The notes: a model not told the origin generated them from the letters alone. A DNA stretch of 64,000 nucleotides from Streptomyces sp. WAC 04229 (GCF_003947455.1 NZ_QHJH01000001.1:1-64000); one strand, 5' to 3'. Counted from the stretch's first letter, positions 10,660 through 22,704 are shown. Numbers and translations: made by a program.

Positions 10660-12897
10660 CTATCCGACCCGCCCCGGGTCGTCCCCGGCGGCAGCCGGCA
10701 GCGCCGGCGCAGGCCGCTGCCACCCCCGCGACCCCCGCGCCCGCAGCCACGCCGTCGTCTCCTCCGGCGGCATCGCCGCCGCGACCAGCCACCCCTGTAC
10801 GGCGTCGCAGCCCAGGTCGCGCAGGCCCTCCCAGGTCTCGTCGTCCTCGACGCCCTCGGCGACGACGAGCAGGCCGAGCGAGTGGGCGAGGTCGACGGTG
10901 CAGCGCACGATGGCCGCGTCCTCGGCGTCCACGGCCAGCCGCGCCACGAACGAGCGGTCGATCTTCAGCTCGCTGACCGGGAGCCTGCGCAGGTGGACCA
11001 GGGAGGAGTAGCCGGTGCCGAAGTCGTCCAGGGACATCTTCACGCCGTGCCCGGTCAGCGCGTTGAGGGTGTCGGCGGCGCGCTGCGGGTCCTCGAGGAG
11101 GACGTGCTCGGTGATCTCCAGTTGGAGCGCTCCCGCGGGGACTCCGTGCCGGGCCAGCCGGGCGGCCACCGAGCCCGCGAAGCCGGGGGTGTGGACGTCG
11201 CGCGGGGAGACGTTGACCGCGACCGGCACGAAGAGTCCCTGCGAGCGCCACTGGGCGACCTGTTCGAGCGCCGTCTCCAGCACGTACTCGGTGAGGTGGG
11301 GCATCAGCCCGGAGGACTCGGCGATCGCGATGAACTCGTCCGGCGGGACCTTGCCGCGCTCGGGGTGCACCCACCGGACCAGGGCCTCCAGGCCGGCGAC
11401 CTGTCCGTCGAAGCGCACCTTGGGCTGGTAGTGGAGCTGGACCTCGTGGGCGTCCAGGGCCCGGCGCAGGTCGCCCAGCAGGCCGAGGCGGTCCGGGGTG
11501 TTGGAGTCCCGCTTGGACTCGTAGACCTCCACGCCCGTACGGTCCCGCTTGGCCTGGTACATCGCCACGTCGGCGCGGCGCAGCAGCCCTTCGGCGTCCA
11601 GCGCGTGGTCGGGGAAGACGGCGACGCCGGCGCTGGCCTCCAGGACGAGGGTGAGTCCGTCCAGGTCCATCGGGGAGCTGAGCGCGGCGACGAGTCCCCG
11701 GGCGATCCGGGTCGCCGACGTGGTGGAGTCGGCGACGGGCAGTAAGACGGCGAACTCGTCGCCGCCGAGCCGCGCGGCCTCCGCCCCGCGCGGCAGGGCC
11801 TGCCGCAGCCGGTCGGCGGTCTGGAGCAGCAGCCGGTCGCCGGCGAGGTGGCCGAGGGTGTCGTTGACCGAACGGAAGCGGTCGAGGTCGATCAGCATCA
11901 GCGCGGTGCGGGCACCGATGCGCTCGGCGTCGTCCAGCGCGGTCCAGGTCCGCTCCAGGAGCCACTGCCGGTTGGGCAGTTGGGTGAGGGGGTCGCGGAG
12001 CTGTTCCTCGGCGCGGGCGCGGGCGATCCACAGGGTGGAGTCGAGGGCGATCAGCGGAATGGCGAACAGTGGCAGCAGCAGCGGCTTGGCGACGGCGACG
12101 ACGCAGATCAGCGGGGCTATGCCGAGCAGGGCTACGGCGACCAGGCCGTGTCTGACCAGGGCGGTGCGGGCAACGGTCGTCAGTCCGGGGCGGGGCGTCT
12201 GGAGGTACCACAACAGGCCGCGGGTGACGGCGAGATAGGCCGCGGCGACGAGCACCACCTTGGGCGCCGCGTACACGCCCCAGGTGTCGGGGTCCCAGGG
12301 CTCCTCCACCGACGGTACGGAGCCGCAGACGCCCAGCAGCAGGGCTCCCGCGGCGACGCCGAGGATGTCCACCGCGCCGTGCAGGACGCCCTGCCGCCAG
12401 CGGCCCCGGCGGGCTATGCCGACCAGGACGACGACGGTGAGGCTGACCATGCCGGCCGGAACCCAGCCGTACAGGAGCAGGACGGCGAGGGTGAGGGCGG
12501 CGCCGGAGCCGGTGCCGCCCCACCAGCGGGAGCGGCCGAGCATGACGAGGTGGCCGACGACGATGCCGGCCAGGACGGCGAGGGACCAGCCGGCGGTGCC
12601 GGCCGGGAAGAGGGCGTGGCCGCCGGTGAACGCCCGGTAGAGCCCGGCGCCCAGCACGAGGGCGGCGGTCGCGACGACGGCCGCGGGCAACGCGGGCCAG
12701 GACGGGTGCCGTTCGCTCTCGGCGCCGGACAGGTCGGGGGCGCGGCCCGGGCCCGGCGGCACCGACCCGCGGGCGCTCGCCGCGGGGTAGAGGGCACCAC
12801 CCGCGCGTAGCCTCGCCCACCGGCCCGCGTGCCACGCGTCCGTCATGCGGCGCAGGCGCAGCCGTGAGCCCGCGGCGGCGCTCTCGGTCGGTTCCAT
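10660..12897 (-). CDS. rmdB: Membrane-bound GGDEF-EAL cyclic-di-GMP protein (RmdB-like)
   Basis: About 745 aa. The N-terminal third (residues ~70-285) has several hydrophobic segments forming a membrane sensor region. A GGDEF domain follows with an intact GGDEF at 378-382, then an EAL domain with EAL at 504-506 and [10 protein letters not shown] and LKIDRSFV further on. GGDEF domains make c-di-GMP and EAL domains hydrolyse it. The position beside ligA and gat matches S. coelicolor SCO5495 (RmdB), reported to act as a phosphodiesterase controlling aerial development (recall). The ATG at 12897 follows GAGGGA; the frame is open upstream to 13152 but without comparable support. Confidence 0.88.
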   Translation of the reverse strand: MEPTESAAAGSRLRLRRMTDAWHAGRWARLRAGGALYPAASARGSVPPGPGRAPDLSGAESERHPSWPALPAAVVATAALVLGAGLYRAFTGGHALFPAGTAGWSLAVLAGIVVGHLVMLGRSRWWGGTGSGAALTLAVLLLYGWVPAGMVSLTVVVLVGIARRGRWRQGVLHGAVDILGVAAGALLLGVCGSVPSVEEPWDPDTWGVYAAPKVVLVAAAYLAVTRGLLWYLQTPRPGLTTVARTALVRHGLVAVALLGIAPLICVVAVAKPLLLPLFAIPLIALDSTLWIARARAEEQLRDPLTQLPNRQWLLERTWTALDDAERIGARTALMLIDLDRFRSVNDTLGHLAGDRLLLQTADRLRQALPRGAEAARLGGDEFAVLLPVADSTTSATRIARGLVAALSSPMDLDGLTLVLEASAGVAVFPDHALDAEGLLRRADVAMYQAKRDRTGVEVYESKRDSNTPDRLGLLGDLRRALDAHEVQLHYQPKVRFDGQVAGLEALVRWVHPERGKVPPDEFIAIAESSGLMPHLTEYVLETALEQVAQWRSQGLFVPVAVNVSPRDVHTPGFAGSVAARLARHGVPAGALQLEITEHVLLEDPQRAADTLNALTGHGVKMSLDDFGTGYSSLVHLRRLPVSELKIDRSFVARLAVDAEDAAIVRCTVDLAHSLGLLVVAEGVEDDETWEGLRDLGCDAVQGWLVAAAMPPEETTAWLRARGSRGWQRPAPALPAAAGDDPGRVG

Positions 12898-13107
12898 TCC
12901 CGTCCCTCTCACAGCCTGCGGTGCCCACGCCACGCGGTCCTCGCCTCGACCACCATCAACGGCTCCGCGTTGGAAGACCCTGCCCCTGTCCCTCGCGGCA
13001 GGGGGGATGCCCCGACCGCGGCTGGGCACGGCAGGTGCACACCTCAACAGTAGGCCGCGGAAGGCTTCCAGGGGCACCGGTCGTCGACGGTTGCCCGAAT
13101 GCGGCCC

Positions 13108-13147
13108 GGCCACCCTTATGCATCTGATATGCGCCGATCGGGTGGCC
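13108..13147 (-). terminator. Weak inverted repeat after ligA
   Basis: GGCCACCC and its complement, separated by 24 nt, lie just after the ligA stop and before the rmdB promoter region. The stem is only 8 bp, so terminator function is uncertain. Confidence 0.3.
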
Positions 13148-13155
13148 TTCAACCG

Positions 13156-15369
<2,214 letters not shown>

Positions 15370-16377
15370 TTACTCTGGGTTGTCCGCGAGGGATCTCGCC
15401 GCCCGGACGCACTGGGCGAGGGCCCGGCGGGCGTACGCGGGGGAAGCGCCCGCGAGTCCGCACGACGGGGTGACGGTGACCGCCTCCGCGAGCAGCTCCG
15501 GCCGCAGCCCCAGCCTGCGCCACAGCGTCCTGACACCCATGACGCTACCGGCAGGGTCTGACAACGGGCCGTCGGTGCCGGGCACGACACCGGCGAAGAG
15601 CCGGGTGCCCGCCTCGACCGCCTCGCCGAGCGCCTCGTCGTCACGCTCGGTGAGGAGCGAGAAGTCGAAGGAGACGCCCGCGACGCCCGCCCGGCGCAGC
15701 AGGGCGAAGGGGACGTCCGGTGCGCAGGAGTGGACCACGACGGGGTCGCCGCCGTGCGCCCCGGCGACGTCGCGCAGGGAGGCCTCGACGACCTGGCGGT
15801 CCACGGCCCGGTGGGTGCGGTAGCCGCTGGCGGTGCGTACCCGGCCGCGCAGGACGGCGGTGAGCGAGGGTTCGTCGAGCTGGAGCACGACACGGGCGCC
15901 GGGCACGCGGCGCCGTACCTCCGCCAGGTGCAGGCGCAGGCCCTCGGCGAGCGAGGCGGCGAGGTCGCGGCAGGCGCCGGCGTCGGACAGGACCGCCTCG
16001 CCGCCCCGGAGTTCGAGGGCCGCGGCGAGCGTCCACGGGCCGACGGCCTGGACCTTCAGCGGCCCCTGATAGCCCTGAGTGAACTCCTCCAGGGCGTCCA
16101 GGTCCTCCCCGAGCCAGGCGCGGGCCCGTTTGGTGTCCCGTCCGGGCCGGTCGCCCAGCCGCCAGCCGCTGGGCTCCACGCGCGCGTACAGCTCGACGAG
16201 CATCCCGGCGGTGCGGCCGATCATGTCGGCGCCGGGGCCGCGGGCGGGCAGTTCGGGGAGGAAGGGGAAGTCCTCGAAGGTGCCGGTGGCGGTCTTGACG
16301 GCCTCGCGGGCGTCGTCCCCCGGGAGGGAGCCGACGCCCGTGGCGGGACCGAAGCTGGGCTGGCTGTTTTCACTCAC
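15370..16377 (-). CDS. MetE-like cobalamin-independent methionine synthase family protein, 335 aa
   Basis: It begins with GPATGVGSLPGDDAREAV and contains LQLDEPSL and VVVHSCAPDVP, the landmarks of the C-terminal half of MetE (UROD/MetE-like fold). The His-Cys pair (HSC) and the late SCGLAG Cys are candidate zinc ligands. At 335 aa it is a stand-alone catalytic-like module without the N-terminal MetE barrel. It may transfer methyl groups to homocysteine or another thiol; the donor is unknown. It sits between an SDR (30 bp) and ligA (9 bp) in one transcription direction. Confidence 0.8.
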   Translation of the reverse strand: MSENSQPSFGPATGVGSLPGDDAREAVKTATGTFEDFPFLPELPARGPGADMIGRTAGMLVELYARVEPSGWRLGDRPGRDTKRARAWLGEDLDALEEFTQGYQGPLKVQAVGPWTLAAALELRGGEAVLSDAGACRDLAASLAEGLRLHLAEVRRRVPGARVVLQLDEPSLTAVLRGRVRTASGYRTHRAVDRQVVEASLRDVAGAHGGDPVVVHSCAPDVPFALLRRAGVAGVSFDFSLLTERDDEALGEAVEAGTRLFAGVVPGTDGPLSDPAGSVMGVRTLWRRLGLRPELLAEAVTVTPSCGLAGASPAYARRALAQCVRAARSLADNPE

Positions 16378-16407
16378 CGCAGCAGCCTACGGAACACCCC
16401 GCCGGCG

Positions 16408-17106
16408 TCACCGTCCCGGGCGGACCGTGAGGTCGTTGATCTCGGCGTCCCTCGGGAGGTCGAGGGCCGTCAGGATCGTCGTGGCGACCGATTCGGGGTC
16501 GATCCACCGCGACGCGTCGTACTCCTTGCCCTCCTGCTGGTGGACCTTGGCCTGCATGGGGCTCGCGGTGCGGCCCGGGTAGACGGAGGTGACGCGGACG
16601 CCGTTCGCGTGCTCCTCCTGGCGCAGGGCGTCGGCGAGCGCCTTGAGGCCGTGCTTGGAGGCGCCGTACGCCGACCAGCCGGCGTGGGCGTTGAGGCCGG
16701 AACCGGAGTTGACGAACACCACCTGGCCCTGGGCGACGCGGAGCTGGGGCAGGAAGAGGCGGGTCAGCTCGGCGGGGGCGATCAGGTTGACGGCCAGCTG
16801 GTGGCGCCAGGTCTTCGGGGTGAGGTCGCCGACCGGTCCGAGGTCGACGACCCCGGCGATGTGCAGCAGCGAGTCCACGCGGTCGGGCAGCGTCTGGTGC
16901 GAGAAGGCCCAGGAGAGCTTCTCCGGGTCGGCCAGGTCGCCGACCAGCGTCTTCGCACCGGGGTGGGCGGCCGCCAGTTCCTTGGCGCGGCCCGCGTCGC
17001 GCGCGTGCAGGACGACTTCGTCGCCGCGCTCGTGCAGGCGGCGGGCGACGGCCGCGCCGATGCCGGAGCCCGCTCCTGTGATCACATGTGTAGCCATGCC
17101 CGCCAT
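16408..17106 (-). CDS. Short-chain dehydrogenase/reductase, ~232 aa
   Basis: A classical SDR: cofactor loop THVITGAGSGIGAAVARRL, the LLHIAGVVDLGPV segment in place of NNAG, and a catalytic YGASKHGLKAL (Tyr-x3-Lys) preceded by NSGSG. The Rossmann pattern with Arg after the Gly-rich loop suggests NADP(H). The substrate is unknown. An alternative ATG three codons downstream (17097) is equally plausible. It is 18 bp from the upstream LOG-family gene, with the MetE-like gene next downstream. Confidence 0.85.
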   Translation of the reverse strand: MAGMATHVITGAGSGIGAAVARRLHERGDEVVLHARDAGRAKELAAAHPGAKTLVGDLADPEKLSWAFSHQTLPDRVDSLLHIAGVVDLGPVGDLTPKTWRHQLAVNLIAPAELTRLFLPQLRVAQGQVVFVNSGSGLNAHAGWSAYGASKHGLKALADALRQEEHANGVRVTSVYPGRTASPMQAKVHQQEGKEYDASRWIDPESVATTILTALDLPRDAEINDLTVRPGR

Positions 17107-17124
17107 GCTCGCACCACCGCAGGG

Positions 17125-17664
17125 CTACTCGATGCCCTGGCTCTCCTCCAGGTAGGCCAGCGCGCCGACCGGCTCCTCGGCGAAGAAGACCAGCTCGGCC
17201 AGGGGGCGGGGCAGGAAGCCCTCGTCCTCCATGCGGCGGAACTGCTCCTTGAGGCCGTCGTAGAAGCCGGCCGTGTTGAGCAGGACGACCGGCTTGTCGG
17301 TGTGCCCGTGCTTCTTCAGCTCCAGGATCTCCGTCGCCTCGTCGAGGGTGCCGGTGCCGCCGACCATGATCACCACGGCGTCGGCCTTCTCCAGCAGCAG
17401 CCGCTTGCGCTCGGCGAGGTCCCCCGCGATCACCATCTCGTCGGCGCCCTCGCGCGCCTTGGCGGCCAGGAAGTCCACCGAGACGCCCAGCAGCCGCCCT
17501 CCGGACCCCTGCACGCCGTCGGCGACCACCTTCATCAGGCCGACGTCGGAGCCGCCCCAGACGAGGGTGTGGCCGCCCTTGCCGAGGAGTTCGGCGAACT
17601 GCTTCGCGGGGCCGGTGTAGCGCGCGTCGAGGTCGGCGGCGGAGAGGAAGACGCAGATGTTCAT
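17125..17664 (-). CDS. LOG-family (TIGR00730) protein, 179 aa
   Basis: A Rossmann-like LOG family member beginning MNICVFLSAADLDARY, with VWGGSDVGLMKVVADGV and the signature MVGGTGTLDEATEILELKK. Characterised LOG proteins are cytokinin riboside 5'-monophosphate phosphoribohydrolases with a PGGxGTxxE motif. Here the Pro is replaced by Val, but the Gly-Gly, Thr and Glu are kept. Its physiological substrate in actinobacteria is unclear. The start at 17664 aligns with the family start; the RBS is weak. Confidence 0.8.
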   Translation of the reverse strand: MNICVFLSAADLDARYTGPAKQFAELLGKGGHTLVWGGSDVGLMKVVADGVQGSGGRLLGVSVDFLAAKAREGADEMVIAGDLAERKRLLLEKADAVVIMVGGTGTLDEATEILELKKHGHTDKPVVLLNTAGFYDGLKEQFRRMEDEGFLPRPLAELVFFAEEPVGALAYLEESQGIE

Positions 17665-17754
17665 GGGGCAACGGTACGTTCGGCGCCCGGCGGGGAAGAA
17701 CCCGGCTTCCGGACGCGCTGAAGTGACCGAACCCACTGTCCGAGGAGGACGATC

Positions 17755-18056
17755 GTGAGCAAGGGACACATCATCACCGTGGAGCCGAGCGGCCGGCACG
17801 TGCGCGCGGTGCACGGCGGCCGGGTCCTGGCGGAGAGCGACAAGGCGCTGGTCCTGCACGAGACGGGCTGTCCGGACCGCTTCTACATCCCGGCCGAGGA
17901 CGTACGGCTCGACCTGCTGACGGCCCCTTCAAGGGCGACGCGTCCTACTGGTCGCTGCCCGAGGCGGCCGACCTAATCTGGGCGTACCCGGACCCGAAGA
18001 CGGAGGTGGCTCAGATCAAGGACCACCTCTGCTTCTACGACGTCGAGGTCTCCTGA
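17755..18056 (+). pseudogene. DUF427-family gene broken by a frameshift
   Basis: A GTG start follows a GAGGA RBS. The first ~60 residues (SKGHIITVEPSGRHVRAVHG onward to RLDLLTA) match the start of DUF427 proteins. The frame then shifts at about 17920: the natural frame gives PSRATRPTG and stops at 17976. The +2 frame reads FKGDASYWSLPEAADLIWAY and continues to IKDHLCFYDVEVS with a stop at 18054. The family segment between them, which normally carries a T-H-T-x-C motif, is missing, so a short deletion of ~20 nt is likely. It is either a pseudogene or a sequencing error. DUF427 function is unknown. Confidence 0.75.
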
Positions 18057-18072
18057 GCCGTCCGTGTCCTGA

Positions 18073-18084
18073 GCGATTAATCGC
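18073..18084. promoter_or_regulatory. 12-bp palindrome upstream of the hydrolase gene
   Basis: GCGATTAATCGC is a perfect palindrome 26 bp before the alpha/beta-hydrolase ATG, in an AT-rich patch unusual for this genome. It could be a repressor operator. The cognate regulator is not evident. Confidence 0.4.
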
Positions 18085-18109
18085 GTGCTTTGGGGCACTC
18101 TGCACAGAC

Positions 18110-18889
18110 ATGGAGAAGAACACCGTTTCGCGCGACGGCACGCGCATCGCCTACGAACGCACCGGGCGGGGACCCGCGGTGGTCCTCGTCAGCGGTGCCA
18201 TGTCGACGGGCGCCACGACGGCACCCCTGGCGGCGGCGCTGTCGGACCGCTTCGACGTCACCGTGTACGACCGCCGGGGGCGCGGCGGGAGCGGCGACAC
18301 GGCGCCCTACGCGGTGGAGCGCGAGATCGAGGACCTGGCCGCGCTGATCGAGGCGGTGGGCGGCGAGGCGAGTCTGTACGGCATGTCGTCGGGCGGCGCG
18401 CTGGCGCTCCGCGCGGCGGCGAGCGGGCTGCCGGTGCGCCGGGTCGCCGTGTACGAGGTGCCGTACGCGATGGACGACGCCGCGGCGCGGTCCGCCGCGG
18501 AGTACACCGAGGGGCTCGCCGAGGCGCTCGGCGAGGACCGGCGCGGGGAGGCGGTGGAGCTGTTCCTGCGCCGGACCGGCCTGGGCGAGGACATGATCCG
18601 GGGCGCCCGGCAGTCGCCGATGTGGGCGGGCATGGAGTCGGTCGCGCCGAGCCTGGCGTACGACGACGCGGTGATGGGCGACAGCCGCGTCCCGGCGGCC
18701 GCGATCGCCTCGATCACCGCTCCCCTGCTGGCCCTCGCGGGCGGCGCGAGCGACGCCTGGTGGCACGAGGCGGCGCGCGCGGTGGCCGACGCGGCGCCGA
18801 ACGGCACCTACGGCACCGTGGCGGGACAGGCCCACATGGTGGAGCCGGGGGTACTGGCGCCGGTGCTGACGGAGTTCCTGGGTCGGTGA
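18110..18889 (+). CDS. Alpha/beta hydrolase, 259 aa
   Basis: Standard fold: VVLVSGAMSTG oxyanion region, VTVYDRRGRGGSGD, nucleophile elbow YGMSSGGALAL (Ser in G-x-S-x-G), a late Asp (GGASDAWW) and a catalytic His in GQAHMVEP. It has no signal peptide, so it is cytoplasmic. The substrate is unknown; this group includes esterases, haloperoxidase-like enzymes and lactonases. It is transcribed alone from a short promoter region with a palindrome, and converges on mnmA. Confidence 0.85.
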   Translation: MEKNTVSRDGTRIAYERTGRGPAVVLVSGAMSTGATTAPLAAALSDRFDVTVYDRRGRGGSGDTAPYAVEREIEDLAALIEAVGGEASLYGMSSGGALALRAAASGLPVRRVAVYEVPYAMDDAAARSAAEYTEGLAEALGEDRRGEAVELFLRRTGLGEDMIRGARQSPMWAGMESVAPSLAYDDAVMGDSRVPAAAIASITAPLLALAGGASDAWWHEAARAVADAAPNGTYGTVAGQAHMVEPGVLAPVLTEFLGR

Positions 18890-18959
18890 GCGCGGGCGGG
18901 CCCCAGAGGCCGACGTCCGGTTGCCTCCGTGGCTTCGGCCCGGACGACGGGCTCGGCGT

Positions 18960-20090
18960 TCAGGCCGCGCCGGCGGTGGCGCGCGTGGTGGACGCGATCG
19001 TCGCCGAGCCCACCACGCGGGTGCCGTCGTACAGCACGATCGCCTGGCCGGGGGCGACCCCGCGCACCGGCTCCGCGAAGGAGACCTCCAGTGCGTCGCC
19101 GACCAGCTCGGCCCGCACCTCGGTCTCGCCGCCGTGGGCACGCAGCTGGGCCGTGTAGGTGCCGGGGCCGACGGGGGCGGCGCCGCACCAGCGGGGCTTG
19201 ATCGCGCGGAGGGCGTCCACGTCCAGGGCCGCGGCCGGGCCGACCGTGACCGTGTTGTCCACCGGCGAGATGTCCAGGACGTAGCGCGGCTTGCCGTCGG
19301 GGGCCGGGGTGCCGATCCGGAGCCCCTTGCGCTGGCCGATGGTGTAGCCGTAGGCGCCCTCGTGGGTGCCGAGCCGGTTGCCCGCCTCGTCGACGATGTC
19401 GCCCTCGGCGCGGCCGAGCCGGTCGGCGAGGAAGCCCTGGGTGTCGCCGTCCGCGATGAAGCAGATGTCGTGCGAGTCGGGCTTCTTGGCCACCGCGAGG
19501 CCCCTGCGCTCGGCCTCCGCGCGGATCTCGTCCTTGGTGGTGAGCGTGTCGCCGAGCGGGAACATCGCGTGGGCGAGCTGCCGGTCGTCCAGCACGCCGA
19601 GGACGTAGCTCTGGTCCTTCGCCATGTCGGAGGCGCGGTGCAGCTCGCGGACGCCGTCCTCGCGCAGGATCACCTTGGCGTAGTGGCCGGTGCAGACGGC
19701 GTCGAAGCCGAGGGCCAGCGCCTTGTCGAGGAGCGCGGCGAACTTGATCTTCTCGTTGCAGCGCAGGCACGGGTTCGGGGTGCGGCCGGCCTCGTACTCG
19801 GCGACGAAGTCCTCGACCACGTCCTCGCGGAAGCGGTCGGCGAGGTCCCACACGTAGAACGGGATGCCGATGACGTCCGCGGCGCGGCGGGCGTCGCGCG
19901 AGTCCTCGATCGTGCAACAGCCCCGGGCGCCGGTGCGGAAGGACTGCGGGTTCGCGGAGAGCGCGAGGTGGACGCCGGTCACGTCGTGCCCCGCCTCGGC
20001 CGCGCGGGCGGCGGCGACGGCGGAGTCGACCCCGCCCGACATGGCGGCGAGGACGCGGAGGGGACGGGTGCGCTGCGGGGTGTCAGTCAT
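18960..20090 (-). CDS. mnmA: tRNA-specific 2-thiouridylase MnmA (TrmU)
   Basis: 376 aa with the PP-loop [13 protein letters not shown], a catalytic Cys in [13 protein letters not shown] and a second Cys in [16 protein letters not shown], then the C-terminal beta-barrel ([10 protein letters not shown]). It thiolates U34 of Lys, Glu and Gln tRNAs using ATP and sulfur relayed from a cysteine desulfurase. A NifS-like desulfurase is encoded nearby at 20906-22075, consistent with a sulfur donor. The ATG at 20090 follows GGAAGGG; the longer frame upstream is not needed. Confidence 0.96.
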   Translation of the reverse strand: MTDTPQRTRPLRVLAAMSGGVDSAVAAARAAEAGHDVTGVHLALSANPQSFRTGARGCCTIEDSRDARRAADVIGIPFYVWDLADRFREDVVEDFVAEYEAGRTPNPCLRCNEKIKFAALLDKALALGFDAVCTGHYAKVILREDGVRELHRASDMAKDQSYVLGVLDDRQLAHAMFPLGDTLTTKDEIRAEAERRGLAVAKKPDSHDICFIADGDTQGFLADRLGRAEGDIVDEAGNRLGTHEGAYGYTIGQRKGLRIGTPAPDGKPRYVLDISPVDNTVTVGPAAALDVDALRAIKPRWCGAAPVGPGTYTAQLRAHGGETEVRAELVGDALEVSFAEPVRGVAPGQAIVLYDGTRVVGSATIASTTRATAGAA

Positions 20091-20151
20091 AACCCTTCCA
20101 GAGTAAGGGGAGGGCGGGAACCGGAGCGCGCGAGTATGCGTTGAAGATCGC

Positions 20152-20880
20152 ATGGGGGCGAAGCACGAATCCACGAGTGGCTCCGCGGACGGGTCCGCGG
20201 GCGGGTCCGGCGACGCGGACCGGCGGATCGGCCGGCGCGCGCTGATCGTCGGCGGTGCCGCGACGGCGGTGGGCACGGCCGTGCTGGCCCGCGACGAGCT
20301 GGCCCGGCTGTGGTGGCGGGTGCCGGGCGTCGAGCGGCCCCGCGAGGAGGGCGCGGTCGACTACTCCGGCGCGCGCTGGGTGGCGGCGGCCGACGCGAAC
20401 TGGCGGCGGGCCGACCGGCCGGACGACTTCGGCGTCGACATGGTGATCGTCCATGTGACGCAGGGCAGCTTCGACAGCGCGGTGAAGGCGTTCCAGGACC
20501 CGGGGCACCAGGCGGCCACGCACTACATCGTGGGCCAGGACGGGGGCGTCACCCAGATGATCCGCGAGCTGGACGTGGCGTACCACGCGGGCAACCGCGA
20601 CTACAACGAACGCAGTGTCGGCATCGAGCACGAGGGCTTCGTGGACCGCCCGCAGGACTTCACCGACGCGATGTACGCCGCCTCCGCGCGGCTGACGGCG
20701 GGCATCTGCGCGCGGTACGACATACCCCTGGACCGCGAGCACATCATCGGCCACGTGGAGGTGCCGGGCACCGACCACACCGACCCGGGTCCGCACTGGG
20801 ACTGGGAGCGGTACATGAAGCTGGTGCGCCGGGCGGCCACGAGCACCCCGTCACCCGGTCCGTCCCGGTCCGGGGCGTAG
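20152..20880 (+). CDS. Exported N-acetylmuramoyl-L-alanine amidase (Amidase_2), 242 aa
   Basis: The N-terminus has a twin-arginine-like segment [22 protein letters not shown] (residues ~24-46), suggesting Tat export or a membrane anchor. The amidase core has candidate zinc ligands in [15 protein letters not shown] and the [11 protein letters not shown] tail, plus [11 protein letters not shown]. The family cleaves the bond between MurNAc and L-Ala in peptidoglycan. The last ~20 residues are Ser/Pro-rich. It is transcribed divergently from mnmA across a 61-bp gap. Confidence 0.87.
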   Translation: MGAKHESTSGSADGSAGGSGDADRRIGRRALIVGGAATAVGTAVLARDELARLWWRVPGVERPREEGAVDYSGARWVAAADANWRRADRPDDFGVDMVIVHVTQGSFDSAVKAFQDPGHQAATHYIVGQDGGVTQMIRELDVAYHAGNRDYNERSVGIEHEGFVDRPQDFTDAMYAASARLTAGICARYDIPLDREHIIGHVEVPGTDHTDPGPHWDWERYMKLVRRAATSTPSPGPSRSGA

Positions 20881-20905
20881 GCCACCCGCTCGCCGGCCTA
20901 CCGGC

Positions 20906-22075
20906 CTACGTCAGTCCGGCCGCCCGCGCCCGCTCCACCGCGGGTCCGATCGCCTTGCCGAGCGCCTCCACGTCGGCCTCCGTGGAGGTGTGGCCGAGGG
21001 AGAAGCGCAGGGTGCCGCGGGCCAGGTCGGGGTCGGTGCCGGTGGCCAGCAGGACGTGGCTGGGCTGGGCGACGCCCGCGGTGCAGGCGGAGCCGGTGGA
21101 GCACTCGATGCCCTGGGCGTCGAGCAGGAGCAGCAGGGAGTCGCCCTCGCAGCCGGGGAAGGTGAAGTGGGCGTTGGCCGGCAGGCGCCCCTCCGGTGCC
21201 GGATCGCCGCCGAGGATCGCGTCCGGGACCGCCGTACGGACGGCGTCGACCAGGTCGTCGCGCAGGGCGCCGATCTCGCGGGCGAACCACTCGCGCTGCT
21301 CGGCGGCGAGGCGTCCGGCGACCGCGAAGGAGGCGACGGCGGGGACGTCGAGGGTGCCGGAGCGGACGTGGCGCTCCTGGCCGCCGCCGTGCAGGACGGG
21401 CACCGGGGTGTACTCGCGGCCGAGGAGCAGCGCGCCGATGCCGTAGGGGCCGCCGATCTTGTGGCCGGAAACGGTCATCGCGGCGAGCCCGGAGGCGGCG
21501 AAGTCGACCGGGAGCTGGCCGACGGCCTGGACCGCGTCGGCGTGCAGCGGTACGTCGAACTCGGCGGCCACGTCGGCGAGTTCACGGACCGGCAGGATGG
21601 TGCCGATCTCGTTGTTGGCCCACATGACGGTGGCGAGGGCGACGTCGTCGGGGTTGCGGGCGACGGCCTCGCGCAGCGCGTCGGGGTGCACGCGGCCGTG
21701 GGCGTCCACGGGCAGGTACTCGACCCGGGCGCCCTCGTGCTCGCCCAGCCAGTGCACCGCGTCGAGGACGGCGTGGTGTTCGACGGGGCTGGCCAGCACC
21801 CGGGTGCGGGCCGGGTCGGCGTCGCGCCGGGCCCAGTACAGGCCCTTGACGGCGAGGTTGTCGGCCTCGGTGCCGCCGGAGGTGAAGACCACCTCGCTGG
21901 GGCGGGCGCCGAGCGCCTCGGCGAGGGTCTCGCGGGCCTCCTCGACGGTGCGCCGCGCACGGCGGCCGGACGCGTGGAGCGAGGAGGCGTTGCCGGTGAC
22001 GCCCAGGTGGGCGGTGAGTGTCTCGACCGCCTCGGGAAGCATCGGGGTGGTCGCCGCGTGGTCGAGGTAAGCCAT
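20906..22075 (-). CDS. Cysteine desulfurase (NifS/IscS-like), 389 aa
   Basis: A PLP-dependent class V aminotransferase fold. The N-terminus is [11 protein letters not shown], the PLP Lys lies in [14 protein letters not shown], and the persulfide Cys lies in [20 protein letters not shown]. It converts cysteine to alanine and passes sulfur to acceptors; next to mnmA the likely acceptor is the tRNA thiolation system. Whether it also serves Fe-S assembly cannot be told. It stands alone on the minus strand, facing the amidase gene. Confidence 0.93.
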   Translation of the reverse strand: MAYLDHAATTPMLPEAVETLTAHLGVTGNASSLHASGRRARRTVEEARETLAEALGARPSEVVFTSGGTEADNLAVKGLYWARRDADPARTRVLASPVEHHAVLDAVHWLGEHEGARVEYLPVDAHGRVHPDALREAVARNPDDVALATVMWANNEIGTILPVRELADVAAEFDVPLHADAVQAVGQLPVDFAASGLAAMTVSGHKIGGPYGIGALLLGREYTPVPVLHGGGQERHVRSGTLDVPAVASFAVAGRLAAEQREWFAREIGALRDDLVDAVRTAVPDAILGGDPAPEGRLPANAHFTFPGCEGDSLLLLLDAQGIECSTGSACTAGVAQPSHVLLATGTDPDLARGTLRFSLGHTSTEADVEALGKAIGPAVERARAAGLT

Positions 22076-22131
22076 GGTGAGGCCGATTCTACGGGGCCCT
22101 CGCGCCCGGCCTCAGGGCAAGGTTGGCCGGT

Positions 22132-22407
22132 TTACAGACTCCACGACATCGTGTTGTCCGTGGCCATGAACGCGACCAGGACCAGCAGGTCGGCGACGCC
22201 CAGGCCGAGACCGAGCAGGGCCCGGCCGCGGCGGGCGGTGCCGCGCCACAGGGCGACCGAGGCCAGGGCGATGGCGATCGGGCCCAGGAAGACGTTGAGG
22301 ACGAGCAGGCCGAGCAGGCCGAGGACGAAGGAGGCGACGGCCATGCCGTCGGTGTCCCGGATGCCGGTGGGGCGGGTGGTGCGGTCGGCCGGTGCGGTGA
22401 GCTGCAT
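22132..22407 (-). CDS. DUF4190-type small membrane protein, 91 aa
   Basis: Two long hydrophobic segments (residues ~22-52 and ~62-82) are joined by a basic loop (LWRGTARRGRALLG), with MAVASFVLGLLGLLVLNVFL typical of DUF4190. The ATG at 22407 follows GGGAG. It lies 20 bp downstream of another tiny membrane-protein gene and shares its operator-bearing promoter region. Function unknown; probably a small inner-membrane protein. Confidence 0.78.
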   Translation of the reverse strand: MQLTAPADRTTRPTGIRDTDGMAVASFVLGLLGLLVLNVFLGPIAIALASVALWRGTARRGRALLGLGLGVADLLVLVAFMATDNTMSWSL

Positions 22408-22427
22408 GAGGTTCTCCCTGCCGTGCG

Positions 22428-22595
22428 TCAGTGGGCGGAGGTGCTCCGTCGGCGGCCGTGCCGCTCGCGGATCGCGAAGACGCCGAGCCAGACGGCGATG
22501 ACCAGGCCGACGGCGACGGAGAAGGTGAGCGGCGCGTGGGCGACGGTGCCCAGCACCACACCGAGGAGCAGCAGTGCGACAACGAGAAAGATCAT
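22428..22595 (-). CDS. Tiny membrane protein, 55 aa
   Basis: MIFLVVALLLLGVVLGTVAH opens a 55-residue protein with two membrane segments (residues ~2-18 and ~24-41) and a basic tail RERHGRRRSTSAH. Its start at 22595 lies at the divergent promoter facing the TetR gene, so it is probably the first gene of a two-gene operon controlled by that regulator. No family recognised. Confidence 0.65.
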   Translation of the reverse strand: MIFLVVALLLLGVVLGTVAHAPLTFSVAVGLVIAVWLGVFAIRERHGRRRSTSAH

Positions 22596-22634
22596 GGTGT
22601 GCGGATCCCCCCAATCTCTGGCATTCTCTGGTTA

Positions 22635-22647
22635 CAGTTGTTCACTG
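22635..22647. promoter_or_regulatory. Candidate TetR operator, site 1
   Basis: CAGTTGTTCACTG is a near-palindrome in the divergent promoter between the 55-aa membrane protein and the TetR gene. It differs by one base from site 2 at 22692. An outer inverted pair TTCTCTGG (22624-22631) and CCAGAGAA (22684-22691) also brackets the promoter. Confidence 0.6.
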
Positions 22648-22691
22648 ACTACCCAGTCTAGCGCTCCGCACCGCTTTTCAATTCCAGAGAA

Positions 22692-22704
22692 CAGTTGTTA
22701 ACTG
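22692..22704. promoter_or_regulatory. Candidate TetR operator, site 2
   Basis: CAGTTGTTAACTG (5-bp arms, 3-bp spacer) ends 6 bp before the TetR ATG, where binding would block its own transcription or translation. The paired site 1 is 57 bp away, near the opposite promoter. Confidence 0.6.
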
